A stretch of 33,089 nt of DNA, taken from NCBI GenBank assembly GCA_017533825.1, contig JAFWIE010000032.1, forward strand, positions 1 through 33,089, written 5' to 3'. A program made the position numbers and the translations under genes. This stretch comes from Atopobiaceae bacterium. GTDB taxonomy: Bacteria > Actinomycetota > Coriobacteriia > Coriobacteriales > Atopobiaceae. The notes beneath the pieces were generated by a model. The model was not told where the DNA came from, did no database searches, and worked only from the letters and a program-made list of their open reading frames with translations. Below, piece by piece: positions 23,383-31,094 of the stretch (within the stretch, counting starts at the first letter, position 1; the number at the start of each line of letters is the position of its first letter).

Positions 23383-23413
23383 AAGGAGCCGTCCCACGGA
23401 GGGACGGCTCCTT
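23383..23413 (-). terminator. Intrinsic terminator of the binding-protein gene
   Basis: Perfect 13-bp arms (23383-23395 / 23401-23413), 5-base loop, followed on the minus strand by TTTTTT-like sequence (plus-strand A-run 23379-23384). It can also serve the convergent oxidoreductase gene. Confidence 0.85.
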
Positions 23414-23438
23414 GCGCACTCGGTGAGACGCGGGTTGC

Positions 23439-24392
23439 TTACGCAGCAGCATCCTCGGTAGTGGTCTCCTCGGCGTTGTCAGTCGTCTCGGCAGTCGCAT
23501 CGGTCGCTGTGTCGATGGCCTCGTCCTTGGCCTCCTCGACGGTGGCCGCGACGTTGGCGTTGGTCTCCTCGGCGCCCGTGGCAATCCACTTGCCGATGAT
23601 CTCGGCGTACTTGCCGTTGGCCTTGATGTTGGCGAGGCCAGCGTTGAACTTCTCGAGCAGCTCGGCGTTCTCGCCCTTCTTTACGGCGAAGCCATACTGC
23701 GAGAAGAACTCGCTACCCGGCTCGACCTCGGCAATGATCTTGAGCGTCACGTTGCCGGTGCTGATGGCATAGCCCATCGTGGGGGTGTCCTCGAAGCAGG
23801 CAGCAGAGTTGCCGCTCAGGACGTCCTGATACATAACGTCGGAATCAGCGAACTCGGTGGTGGTGAAGCCGTACTGGTCCTTGATGCTCTCGGCCCAGTC
23901 GAGGCTCTGGGTGCCCGTCTTCACGGCGACGTTCTTGCCAGCGAGGTCCTCGAGGGAAGCCACGTCACCGTCGGCGGAAACGGCGCAGCACACGGTAGCG
24001 TCATAGTAAGGATCGGAGAAGTCGAAGGTCTCCTTGCGCTCGTCGGTGATGCTCATGCCGGCGATCATAGCGTCGTCCTGGCCCTGCTGGACGGACTGCT
24101 TGGCGGCGTCGAAGCCGATGGAGTTGACGGTGTACTGGAAGCCCTGGTCATCGGCCACGGCAGCGAGGATGTCCATGTCAACGCCCACGAGATTGCCGGA
24201 CTCATCCGTGAACTCGAACGGGGCGAATGCGGTGTCGGTTGCGATGCTGTAGGTGGTTGCCTCGGCAGTTGCCTCGGTAGAGGCGGTGTCGGTAGCGGAT
24301 GCGTCGGTGCTCTCCTGTGAGCCGCCGCATGCGACCAGAGAAGCGGCGAGCAGAATGCCCGAGAGTGCCGCCCCAAATGTGCGAAGTTTCAT
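23439..24392 (-). CDS. Amino-acid-type ABC transporter substrate-binding lipoprotein
   Basis: 317-aa exported lipoprotein. The signal peptide ends in a lipobox (ASLVAC, Cys22), then a Thr/Ala/Ser-rich linker. An SBP_bac_3-type domain follows (residues about 48-270): YSIATDTAFAPFEFTDESGN, VGVDMDILAAV, AMIAGMSITDERKETFDFSDPYY, VAVKTGTQS and the SQYGFAVKKGE segment. These match binding proteins for polar amino acids or glutamine. No permease or ATPase gene is adjacent, so it is an orphan or cooperates with a transporter elsewhere. The last 45 or so residues (GAEETNANVAATVEEA to the end) are a low-complexity Ala/Thr/Glu tail not typical of the family. ATG 24392 was chosen because AAAGGAG lies 5-6 bases upstream. 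Confidence 0.9.
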   Translation of the reverse strand: MKLRTFGAALSGILLAASLVACGGSQESTDASATDTASTEATAEATTYSIATDTAFAPFEFTDESGNLVGVDMDILAAVADDQGFQYTVNSIGFDAAKQSVQQGQDDAMIAGMSITDERKETFDFSDPYYDATVCCAVSADGDVASLEDLAGKNVAVKTGTQSLDWAESIKDQYGFTTTEFADSDVMYQDVLSGNSAACFEDTPTMGYAISTGNVTLKIIAEVEPGSEFFSQYGFAVKKGENAELLEKFNAGLANIKANGKYAEIIGKWIATGAEETNANVAATVEEAKDEAIDTATDATAETTDNAEETTTEDAAA

Positions 24393-24611
24393 ACTTCTCC
24401 TTTGTTCCGCACGGATACAACGCGCACAATGATACCTGTAATGAATGGCAGTGTACCGAATTGTGACAAAACCCACAGTTGACGGTTGACTCGGGTCACC
24501 GCCACGGCCATGTGGCATCTGCCGCGTTCCGTTTGGGGTGCGGGTCGGGGGATAGCGACGTACTTTGCGGTATCCTCTATGAAGCAAAGCTTTGTATAGA
24601 TAGGAGTCTGC

Positions 24612-26654
24612 ATGGACGCGAGCTCTCGGACCATACTAGGACTTATCAGCGAGATGAACGCATGCTACGTGGTGCCCGTATACCAACGCCCATACTCTTG
24701 GGGGGAGGAGCAGTGCGTACAGCTGTGGGACGACGTGCTCGCCGTCGGTCGCAGGGCTCAAGGGTCGCACTTCACCGGGTCAATCGTGACGGTGCAGGAC
24801 GGCCGCCGCTCGCGTGACGGCGTGGCGCGCCTGCTCCTCATCGACGGCCAGCAGCGCATGACGACGATCGAGCTGCTCCTTGCGGCGCTTGCGCGATACG
24901 CAACGCGGCATCCCGAGCGAAGCCTTGCCTTCACGGGGAAGGAGATCCTTGAGGGCGGGTTCCTCACGAATCGCTTCCGGGGCGGCAACGACCACTATAA
25001 GCTCACCCTCTCGAAAAGCGACAAGGCGACCTTCGCCGCGCTGATCGATGCGCTGGAGCGGGGCGACCTCACGCATGCCTCGGATGGTCGCATCGCAGAG
25101 AACCTCGCCCTCTTTGAGCGTCGCATCGAGGTTCTCGACGACGTGGACGCTGTGTGGCGTGGTCTCCAGCGCCTGGAGGTCGTGTCCATCGCGCTCGACC
25201 AGAAGCTCGATGATGCGCAGGTTATCTTCGAGTCGATGAACTCCACGGGCAAGGACCTCACCAATGCCGACCTCGTGCGCAACTTCGTCCTCATGAGCTA
25301 TCCGCTCAACGAGCAACAGGACCTTTATCGCACGTACTGGCAGCCTATCGAGCACATCTTGGGCGAGGACGGCTTTGACGAGACGTTTGACGGCTTCATG
25401 CGCTGCTTCCTCGGCATAGCCTACGCGCCGACCTCGATGGACAAGGCCGATGTGTACCAGACCTTCAAGCGCTACGTGCTCTTCCACGGGTACAACCAGA
25501 ACGACCGCATGAAGAACCTCAGCCTGCGCCTGAAGCGCTACGCGCGCTACTACGTGGCGGTCGTGCGCGCCCAGACGCAGGATGCCGAGCTGGCGCGTGC
25601 GTTTGCTCGCATCGGGCACCTGGGCGTCCCGGCGGTGAACCCGCTGCTCGTCACCCTGTACGACGCATACGAACACCAGCAGCTGAGCCATGCCGACTTC
25701 GTCTCGCTCGCGGGACTGCTGGAGGCCTACCTCGTCCGGCGCCTTGTGTGCGATTGCTCGCGCAGCGTCTTGGCGCCGTTCTTCACGTCGCTTGTCGCCC
25801 GTGTGGACGCCGTCCGTGCCGAGGGGGCAAACGTTGCGGAGGCGTTGCCGGCGATGCTGGCCAACGAGGAGGGCGGACCTCGCAGGATGCCTTCGGATGC
25901 GGAGTTCTCGCACGCGCTTTCGACGCGCGACCTGCATGATGCGGCGCTCGTCACGTACGTCTTGGCGGGTATCGAGGAGGCCCAGTCACCGGATGCGGCG
26001 GCGCCTCTGCGGGTGCGGCGGTGGACCGTGGAGCACATCATGCCCTTGCGAGCGCTTGCTAGCGAAGACTGGCGTGCTGCGCTGGGAGCAGATCCCGAGC
26101 GTGCGTTTGAGGCGTCCGTCAACAGCCTGGGCAATCTCGCCCTCACCAGCTGCGAGTTCGACGCGCAGGAGGCGAGCTTTGCAGAGAAGCGCGAACGCGT
26201 GTCCGCGGATGGTCTCCTAACCTCTGCCGACGTAGTTGCTGCCGAGGCGTGGACGCCGGATTCCATCGCTCGTCGTGCGCAGAACCTCGTGGCGCAGGCG
26301 TGTGCGGCATGGCCGCTTCCGCAGGTACCCGAGGGGGCTGGCTTGGCCTATCGTCTGTCGCAGCGTGCGGCGGCACTCAAGCAGGTGACCTTCGCGGACC
26401 TCTTTGATGCGGGCTTGGTGGAGATGGATGATGCTTTGGTGAGCGTGAGCCCGCTCCATCCCGGTCGCGCGACGGTCACCTCGACGGGCAAGATCATGCT
26501 CGCCAACGGCGAGATGTTCGAGGACCCGACCGCTGCTTACGAGCGCTTCTTGGAGTCGCTTGGCACGACGAGCACGGGGCAGAGCGGATGGATGTTCTGG
26601 CGGCGTGGCGAAGGTGGTCCGCTGCTGGATGACTTGCGAGGAGAGCTGCGCTAA
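24612..26654 (+). CDS. GmrSD-like DUF262-DUF1524 protein with C-terminal RAMA-like domain
   Basis: 680-aa protein resembling single-chain type IV (modification-dependent) restriction enzymes. The N-terminal DUF262 domain has VPVYQRPYSWGEEQ (about residues 22-35), FTGSIV and LLIDGQQRMTTIELLLAAL (about 74-92), the GmrS-like nucleotide-dependent part. A helical middle follows. The DUF1524 HNH-like nuclease signature WTVEHIMPL lies near residue 470, with LGNLALT and FAEKRE after it. From about residue 590 a further domain (FADLFDAGLVEMDDALVSV ... NGEMFEDPTAAYERFL ... SGWMFWRR ... LDDLR) matches RAMA domains, thought to read modified DNA. This reader would suit a restriction enzyme. AGGAG lies 5 bases before the ATG. 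The membrane-protein gene starts 14 bases after its stop. No methyltransferase is seen nearby. Confidence 0.82.
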   Translation: MDASSRTILGLISEMNACYVVPVYQRPYSWGEEQCVQLWDDVLAVGRRAQGSHFTGSIVTVQDGRRSRDGVARLLLIDGQQRMTTIELLLAALARYATRHPERSLAFTGKEILEGGFLTNRFRGGNDHYKLTLSKSDKATFAALIDALERGDLTHASDGRIAENLALFERRIEVLDDVDAVWRGLQRLEVVSIALDQKLDDAQVIFESMNSTGKDLTNADLVRNFVLMSYPLNEQQDLYRTYWQPIEHILGEDGFDETFDGFMRCFLGIAYAPTSMDKADVYQTFKRYVLFHGYNQNDRMKNLSLRLKRYARYYVAVVRAQTQDAELARAFARIGHLGVPAVNPLLVTLYDAYEHQQLSHADFVSLAGLLEAYLVRRLVCDCSRSVLAPFFTSLVARVDAVRAEGANVAEALPAMLANEEGGPRRMPSDAEFSHALSTRDLHDAALVTYVLAGIEEAQSPDAAAPLRVRRWTVEHIMPLRALASEDWRAALGADPERAFEASVNSLGNLALTSCEFDAQEASFAEKRERVSADGLLTSADVVAAEAWTPDSIARRAQNLVAQACAAWPLPQVPEGAGLAYRLSQRAAALKQVTFADLFDAGLVEMDDALVSVSPLHPGRATVTSTGKIMLANGEMFEDPTAAYERFLESLGTTSTGQSGWMFWRRGEGGPLLDDLRGELR

Positions 26655-26668
26655 GAAAGGGGGCTCAC

Positions 26669-27511
26669 ATGCTCGAACTGTTTGGCGGTCTATTGGCTGC
26701 AGGAATTGCAGTAGCGTTGGCGACCTCGATCGTGGGTCTCGCCATGCTCGGTCTCTTGATCTGGGGCGGAATCACCATCGTGAATCGCATTACTGGGAAG
26801 TCGCACAGGCAGAAGAACCTCCCGTCGGGCCAGCCGGCTCCAAAGCGGAACTTGCCGCAATCCACGATTCACTCCACATCCGAAAGGCGAGCGCAAGCTG
26901 CGGCTTCGCGACAAACCACGTCGTCATCGCAGGGCGAGTCGGTGACGTATGCCCAGGTTGCGCGAGACTACGAATACCTCGACGTCGATAATGGCGCGAC
27001 GGCCGAGACCATCTCGAAGGCGATGGCTGCCTACGAGGGCGCTCCCTATGTGGGGGAGTACGCGCGCGGCGTTATCTCTACGCTCAACAAGGCAGAATTC
27101 AGGCGCAAGGGACTCCATGCTGCCATTGCCCGCGAGTTTGAGCCGAATACCATCACGTGGGACAAGTTCATGATACCGATTGACGTGGCCATGGATGGCA
27201 TCCTACGTACCTGCGCTCAGCTCGCCAATCGGGTACAGGGGTTCGACATCTCTGAATACGAGCGCCTGAAGCGTTTGGTGAGGGCGGGCGCGTGCGAGAA
27301 GGGAAGCAGCAAGTGGCAGCGCTGGCAACTCTTCGAGAACACCCTCGCCGAGATGGACGAGCTCCAGCGCGCGAATGAGCAACTGCTCTTTGAGCTGGAG
27401 AAGCTGCAGGACGAGCTCACAAAGCTGGGAGGAAAGAGCGCCGGTTCGTCTACCGACGACATCGCGGAGGAGATTCGCAAGCTCGCCGAGGACGCGAAGT
27501 ATTACTCGTGA
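26669..27511 (+). CDS. Membrane-anchored coiled-coil protein of unknown function
   Basis: 280-aa protein; I do not recognise its family. Residues about 5-38 form a long hydrophobic segment (one or two helices), followed by a basic stretch (NRITGKSHRQK) that suggests a cytoplasmic C-terminus. A Ser/Thr/Gln-rich linker runs to about residue 92. A folded region (about 93-215) contains VARDYEYLDVDNGATAETISK and ISTLNKAEFRRKGLHAAIARE. A predicted coiled coil spans about 225-255 (TLAEMDELQRANEQLL, LEKLQDELTKL). It starts 14 bases after the DUF262-RAMA gene with its own AAGAAAGGGGG site, so the two are almost certainly one operon. A role as a membrane partner or effector is inferred from context only. 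Confidence 0.75.
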   Translation: MLELFGGLLAAGIAVALATSIVGLAMLGLLIWGGITIVNRITGKSHRQKNLPSGQPAPKRNLPQSTIHSTSERRAQAAASRQTTSSSQGESVTYAQVARDYEYLDVDNGATAETISKAMAAYEGAPYVGEYARGVISTLNKAEFRRKGLHAAIAREFEPNTITWDKFMIPIDVAMDGILRTCAQLANRVQGFDISEYERLKRLVRAGACEKGSSKWQRWQLFENTLAEMDELQRANEQLLFELEKLQDELTKLGGKSAGSSTDDIAEEIRKLAEDAKYYS

Positions 27512-27556
27512 TCGGCGTGCTAGAGGTGACGCCTTCCACCACGGAATGCCCTCCAT

Positions 27557-27592
27557 CACGGCAATTGTGGAGAGTCCTACACAACTGCCGTG
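27557..27592 (+). terminator. Hairpin after the two-gene unit
   Basis: 13-bp arms with one mismatch (27557-27569 / 27580-27592), 10-base loop, 45 bases after the stop of the membrane-protein gene. No T-run. The rest of 27512-27638 shows nothing else. Confidence 0.45.
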
Positions 27593-27638
27593 GCTGCTTG
27601 ACCAACGAGGAGCGAGGTACTAGTATTTCTTCTTGCAT

Positions 27639-27712
27639 TGCGGGGTGGAGCAGTTTGGTAGCTCGCCGGGCTCATAACCCGGAGGTCGTAGGTTCAAATC
27701 CTGCCCCCGCGA
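27639..27712 (+). tRNA. tRNA-fMet (initiator, anticodon CAT)
   Basis: 74-base cloverleaf: acceptor TGCGGGG/CCCCGCG, D-arm GAGC...GCTC, anticodon arm CCGGG-CTCATAA-CCCGG, variable AGGTC, T-arm GTAGG-TTCAAAT-CCTGC, discriminator A. Three consecutive G-C pairs next to the anticodon loop and a weak first acceptor pair (T1-G72) mark it as the initiator. CCA is not encoded (ACCC follows). It has its own terminator. Confidence 0.95.
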
Positions 27713-27722
27713 CCCGAATTTT

Positions 27723-27750
27723 ACAGGCCCTCCGGGGCCTGTTTTTGTTT
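27723..27750 (+). terminator. Intrinsic terminator of tRNA-fMet
   Basis: 8-bp stem ACAGGCCC/GGGCCTGT (27723-27730 / 27735-27742), 4-base loop, followed by TTTTTGTTT. Confidence 0.9.
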
Positions 27751-27763
27751 GGAACAGGGTGGT

Positions 27764-27840
27764 TGGAACAGGGGACGGGTTTTTCGTTCCACCCTGGGGT
27801 GGAACGAAAAACCCGTCCCCTGTTCCAGTCCCCTGTTCCA
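27764..27840. repeat. REP/RAYT-like palindrome, 31-bp perfect arms plus partial copies
   Basis: Arms 27764-27794 and 27797-27827 are exact inverted repeats around a 2-base centre; their outer part is TGGAACAGGGGACGGG. Partial copies flank both sides (GGAACAGGGTGG, 27751-27762; GTCCCCTGTTCCA, 27828-27840). The block lies directly after the tRNA terminator. It looks like a dispersed REP-type element; no transposase is present. Confidence 0.75.
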
Positions 27841-27899
27841 GATGACCAGTGAGACTATGTCCGGAAGGCGCTTCGCCAGAGGGTGTGTTGGTGGGTGAT

Positions 27900-28379
27900 A
27901 TGTCGGCCCAAGAGCCACAGTCCGAGGAGCATGTGACGGCAAGGTTCGAGCACACGAACCGGCCAGGGTTCTTACTCGGCCTTGTCGACTTCTTCACCGC
28001 CGGCGTGTTCTTCCTCCTCTACATGCCGCTTGGCGGTCTCCAGGACGAAATCGACGAGGTTTTGGGCCACAGGACCCAGCGCTACTGGGTGGCGTATGTG
28101 CTTGGCATCCCGACGTTGTTCGTCTATACGTTGGTCTGGATGGCGAGGATCTCCGAGGAGCTGAGGGAAAGGGCGATTGAGCTGGGTGTGGAGGGCCCTT
28201 ACACCTCGTGGTGGCACATGTTTGGCTGGAACGTGTTCGGGCTTTTGCTCTTTGGCCCGGCCGTGGCCACGCACAGGTTCTTTGGCACGTTGAATCGGGT
28301 GGAGGCGGAACTCAACAGTCGGGCCTGTGCAGGTATAGGCGGCGAGCTGAGCCCCGGGCAGTTGAGGCAAGAAGACTAG
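27900..28379 (+). CDS. DUF4234-like small membrane protein
   Basis: 159-aa protein with three to four hydrophobic segments (about residues 25-45, 65-90, 115-135), separated by short charged loops (LQDEIDEVLG, ARISEELRER). This spacing and the FFTAGVFFLLYMP opening resemble DUF4234 proteins, whose function is unknown. ATG 27900 was chosen for a purine-rich GGTGGGTGAT upstream; in-frame starts further upstream would run back into the palindrome region. A short stem (28377-28383 / 28392-28398) overlaps the stop codon. Its position between the REP-like block and a decayed ASCH gene suggests an accessory region. Confidence 0.6.
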   Translation: MSAQEPQSEEHVTARFEHTNRPGFLLGLVDFFTAGVFFLLYMPLGGLQDEIDEVLGHRTQRYWVAYVLGIPTLFVYTLVWMARISEELRERAIELGVEGPYTSWWHMFGWNVFGLLLFGPAVATHRFFGTLNRVEAELNSRACAGIGGELSPGQLRQED

Positions 28380-28438
28380 CCGCGCATTCCAGCGGCTAAG
28401 TGCCGCCGCTATGGCAGGGCTTGCCGATGGTTGCCGGG

Positions 28439-28792
28439 TTAGGCATACACCAGCTCGAACTCCTCGCAGACGACTGGCGTATTCTTATCGAATGTGCGAC
28501 CGATGGCTGCAAGTTCGCGGGACAGAAAGTCCTCGTGTACGGCACGCCATTATTCCAGCGACCGATCGCCCTCGGCCTCCTTGTAGGCATGGTCCGCGGA
28601 GACTTGGGCGAAGGGGCTCAGGTGCACGCTGGTCGTTCTTATGACGCACACGGCATTGCCGGTGGAGTCGGTGATGACGCTGTAGTCGCCAACCTGAGGG
28701 ATGGGCTCACCGATGGCTGTGCCGAATCGTTTGGGGAAACGTGTGTGGGAAAAGCCTTGGCTCAGCCAATCTGGTAGCGCTCTTTGATGCGC
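28439..28792 (-). pseudogene. ASCH-domain protein pseudogene (N-terminus missing, internal stop)
   Basis: Read on the minus strand, one frame gives FPKRFGTAIGEPIPQVGDYSV..., then VCVIRTTSVHLSPFAQVS, DHAYKEAEGDRSLE, a TAA stop (28550-28552), then WRAVHEDFLSRELAAIG... and VVCEEFELVYA with the natural stop at 28439-28441. This matches YhfF-like ASCH proteins (GxPlPxVGDYSVV, VCVIRTT, HAYxEGEGDRSLxYWRxVH, VVCExFEVVY). The stop replaces the conserved Tyr of SLxYW, so one base change kills the gene. The usual first 40 or so residues (with the WxFG and TAT motifs) are also absent; the recognisable part begins near RALPDWLSQG. ASCH domains are predicted to bind RNA or modified bases. It fills most of 28380-28819, the gap before the toxin gene. 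Confidence 0.75.
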
Positions 28793-28819
28793 CCGAATAT
28801 GCGCGGCCGAATGTCTTAC

Positions 28820-29080
28820 CTACACAGAGCTTCTGTGCCCAACTGCAAACACCTCAATCACGAGGACCTCGTCCTTTATGTTGCAGAGAATGCGGTAATT
28901 GCCCACTCCATAACGCCATTCACCAGAGCGATTTGCTGTCAGCCCTTTGCCATGTGCTCGGGGGTCCTTGCAGCCCTCCAGATTCTTGCCTATCCAAGAG
29001 GTGATGAGCCGTGCGTCGAAACGGTCCATTTTCTTCAATTGTATCAAGGCAGCCTTGCTGTACTCCACACGGAACGCCAT
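28820..29080 (-). CDS. RelE/ParE-family toxin
   Basis: 86-aa protein with the RelE fold pattern: FRVEYSKAALIQLKKMD at the N-terminus, a central KNLEGCKDPRAHGKGLT, and GEWRYGVGNYRILCNIKDEVLVIEVFAVGHR at the end. The conserved basic residues (Lys, Arg in WRYGVGNYRI, His-Arg near the end) suggest an active ribosome-dependent mRNA endonuclease. It starts immediately after the antitoxin stop (TAG then ATG, no gap), so translation is coupled. This short operon is typical of type II toxin-antitoxin systems. Confidence 0.88.
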   Translation of the reverse strand: MAFRVEYSKAALIQLKKMDRFDARLITSWIGKNLEGCKDPRAHGKGLTANRSGEWRYGVGNYRILCNIKDEVLVIEVFAVGHRSSV

Positions 29081-29296
29081 CTAGAATCCCAACTCAGCAA
29101 GGACCTGCTCATGGCTATAGCGGGTGCCGTCATCCTCGGCGATCGCAGACCTTAAGGTTGCCAGATCTTCCTGGTCCTCAATCTTCTCGAACACAGCATC
29201 GCGAATGAAGTCTGAGATGGTCTTGCCTTCGAATTCTGCATACTTGCGCACAATAGCAGCATCGACATCGTCGACACGCATGGTCATGGTGGACAT
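29081..29296 (-). CDS. RelB-like (DUF6290-type) antitoxin
   Basis: 71-aa antitoxin. The N-terminal ribbon-helix-helix (MRVDDVDAAIVRKYAEFEGKTISDFIRDAV) should bind DNA. The acidic C-terminal part (EKIEDQEDLATLRSAIAEDDG ... VLAELGF) should wrap the toxin. ATG 29296 was chosen because GCGGAGG lies 6 bases upstream; a longer reading (29317) adds seven unconserved residues. An inverted repeat 26 bases upstream is a likely autoregulatory operator. Confidence 0.88.
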   Translation of the reverse strand: MSTMTMRVDDVDAAIVRKYAEFEGKTISDFIRDAVFEKIEDQEDLATLRSAIAEDDGTRYSHEQVLAELGF

Positions 29297-29321
29297 CGCT
29301 AGCCTCCGCTCGATCAAAGCT

Positions 29322-29336
29322 GAATACGTTGTATTC
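29322..29336 (-). promoter_or_regulatory. Candidate toxin-antitoxin operator
   Basis: GAATAC-GTT-GTATTC inverted repeat, 26 bases upstream of the antitoxin start. It contains minus-strand -10-like sequence (TATTCA/TAGAAT). RelB-type proteins normally bind such short palindromes. The remaining gap to 29531 shows no supported gene. Confidence 0.5.
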
Positions 29337-29531
29337 TATCATCAATACTGCACGAGCTCAACGCATGCGTGGGGGGCTGCAGTGTGGATCCCAACGAGCA
29401 GATGGCGTGCCCCGAGGCGCCCGGCGCGCAACGTTGCCGTATGATGCTTACAGACTTCGCCCGGCATCGAATCGTCTGCGCCAATCGGGGCGAACATGAG
29501 ATTGTCGCGATCGATTCCAAGGGCAGTCAAG

Positions 29532-31094
29532 CTAGCCCCAACTCACCAACGCCTTATCGTAATACTCGATGAGCACGGGGCGGTTCATGGTGTTGGTGAG
29601 CACGTCGGAGGGTAGCGCCTCATCTTTGCCGAACTCAAACAAAGCCGAGATGTTCTCGTTTGTGAGATATGAGGTCGCCACGCCCACGCCAATGTCTGGC
29701 GTGCCGTCCGCCCCAAGCGTCAGTTTGCGCCGCGATGCCACATTGAACCCCCAGTCACCGAATGAAGGCACCTGCAGATGGTAGGGCACAACGTCGAATC
29801 CCTCCGCCGCAATCGTCTTGTTGATGCACCAGAATGCCTCGCGGGCAAAGTAGGGGCTGGTTGACTGCGTAACGAATACGCCCTCGTCCGACAGGTGGTT
29901 GCCCACCAAGCGATAGAAGGCGCTCGTGTACAGCTGATTGAGCGACTCGTTGTTGGGGTCGGGCAGGTCGATGACGATCATGTCGTACACGGCGTCGCTC
30001 TGCTGCAGGAAGCGCTTCGCGTCCTCGTTACGTACGCGCACGCGATCGTCGTCGAGTGAGCCGCCGTTCAAGGCGCGGATGACCTCGTTGCTCGCGCACA
30101 GGCGCGTCATCTGGGGGTCGATGTCCACGATGGTGATGTCACGCACGTCGGGATACTTGAGGATCTCTCGCGCCGCAAGGCCATCGCCGCCTCCGAGCAC
30201 CAGCACGTGCTCGTGGCCGGTCGCCAACGCCATGGGGACGTGAACAAGCGCCTCATGGTACCGGTACTCGTCTCGTGAACAGAATTGGATGTTTCCGTCC
30301 AGAAAGAGGCGCACGTCGTCGTCTCGTCGTGTGAGCACTATTCGCTGATACGCGGTCTGCTCCGAGTAGATGACGGTGTCTCGGTACAGACCGCCCTCGA
30401 CCATGTTTGCCACATTTTCTGACGCGACGATGCCTGCGGTCATAGCCACCATGAGGCACACCGCCATTGTCCGAAGCGTCCCCACGCCCTCGATGCGCCT
30501 TCCGTATCGCCATAGGACGATGGAGGCGGCTATCGCATTGACAAGCCCGCACAGGAACGACGTCGCGAAGAAGCCCAGCTGCGGCAACAGCAGCAGCGGG
30601 AAGGCAATTGAGCCAATCAGGCCGCCCACATAGTCGATGGAGAATATCGACGAGAGCGTCAGTCGCAGCTGACGCTGATCCTCCTCGACGATGCGCGTGA
30701 GGATGGGTATCTCGGCACCCACCAGCACGCCGATCAGAATTACTTCGGCGTACATGACCGCACGGTATCCCGTCAAGTGCAGATACGATACGAACAGCAG
30801 CAGTGAGCTCGTTCCACCCAGCAGCCCCACCCCAAGCTCGATCTGCGCGAAGCGCCGGAACAGTCGGTTGGTCACGAACTTCGAGAGATAGGCACCCAGG
30901 CCCATCGCGGCCATGTACAGGCCGATGGTCACCGAGTACTGCAGGACGCTGTTGCCCAGCAGGTACGTGCTCACCGCGCTGATGATGAGCTCATAGCACA
31001 TGGAGCAGCCAGAAATGATGAGCACGACGAAGAGGAGCGGGCGATACTCCAGAAGCCCCTCCTCGTCACCCGCGTTCGTGTCCCTACTTGCCAT
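29532..31094 (-). CDS. Membrane-fused spermidine synthase-like aminopropyltransferase (SpeE family)
   Basis: 520-aa protein joining an N-terminal membrane domain (about six to seven hydrophobic segments, residues 20-240) to a C-terminal SpeE domain (about 250-510). The latter has LFLDGNIQFCSRDEYRYHEALVHVP, the cofactor motif VLVLGGGDGLAAREIL, VDIDPQMTRL and VIDLPDPNNESLNQLYTSAFY, so the decarboxylated-AdoMet site and the catalytic acidic residues (DLPDP, where classical SpeE has DSTDP) appear intact. It would transfer aminopropyl groups to a polyamine or a related acceptor at the membrane. ATG 31094 was chosen because it gives an 11-base overlap with the upstream gene, identical in length to the next junction, and GGCGGA lies 8 bases upstream. 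GTG 31109 is an alternative. Confidence 0.85.
   Translation of the reverse strand: MASRDTNAGDEEGLLEYRPLLFVVLIISGCSMCYELIISAVSTYLLGNSVLQYSVTIGLYMAAMGLGAYLSKFVTNRLFRRFAQIELGVGLLGGTSSLLLFVSYLHLTGYRAVMYAEVILIGVLVGAEIPILTRIVEEDQRQLRLTLSSIFSIDYVGGLIGSIAFPLLLLPQLGFFATSFLCGLVNAIAASIVLWRYGRRIEGVGTLRTMAVCLMVAMTAGIVASENVANMVEGGLYRDTVIYSEQTAYQRIVLTRRDDDVRLFLDGNIQFCSRDEYRYHEALVHVPMALATGHEHVLVLGGGDGLAAREILKYPDVRDITIVDIDPQMTRLCASNEVIRALNGGSLDDDRVRVRNEDAKRFLQQSDAVYDMIVIDLPDPNNESLNQLYTSAFYRLVGNHLSDEGVFVTQSTSPYFAREAFWCINKTIAAEGFDVVPYHLQVPSFGDWGFNVASRRKLTLGADGTPDIGVGVATSYLTNENISALFEFGKDEALPSDVLTNTMNRPVLIEYYDKALVSWG

Noticed and set aside
29342..29530. Minus-strand 62-codon TTG-start frame just downstream of the SpeE-like gene (LTALGIDRDNLMFAP...)
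   Set aside because: No ribosome site and no family I recognise; possibly a gene remnant but not supportable.
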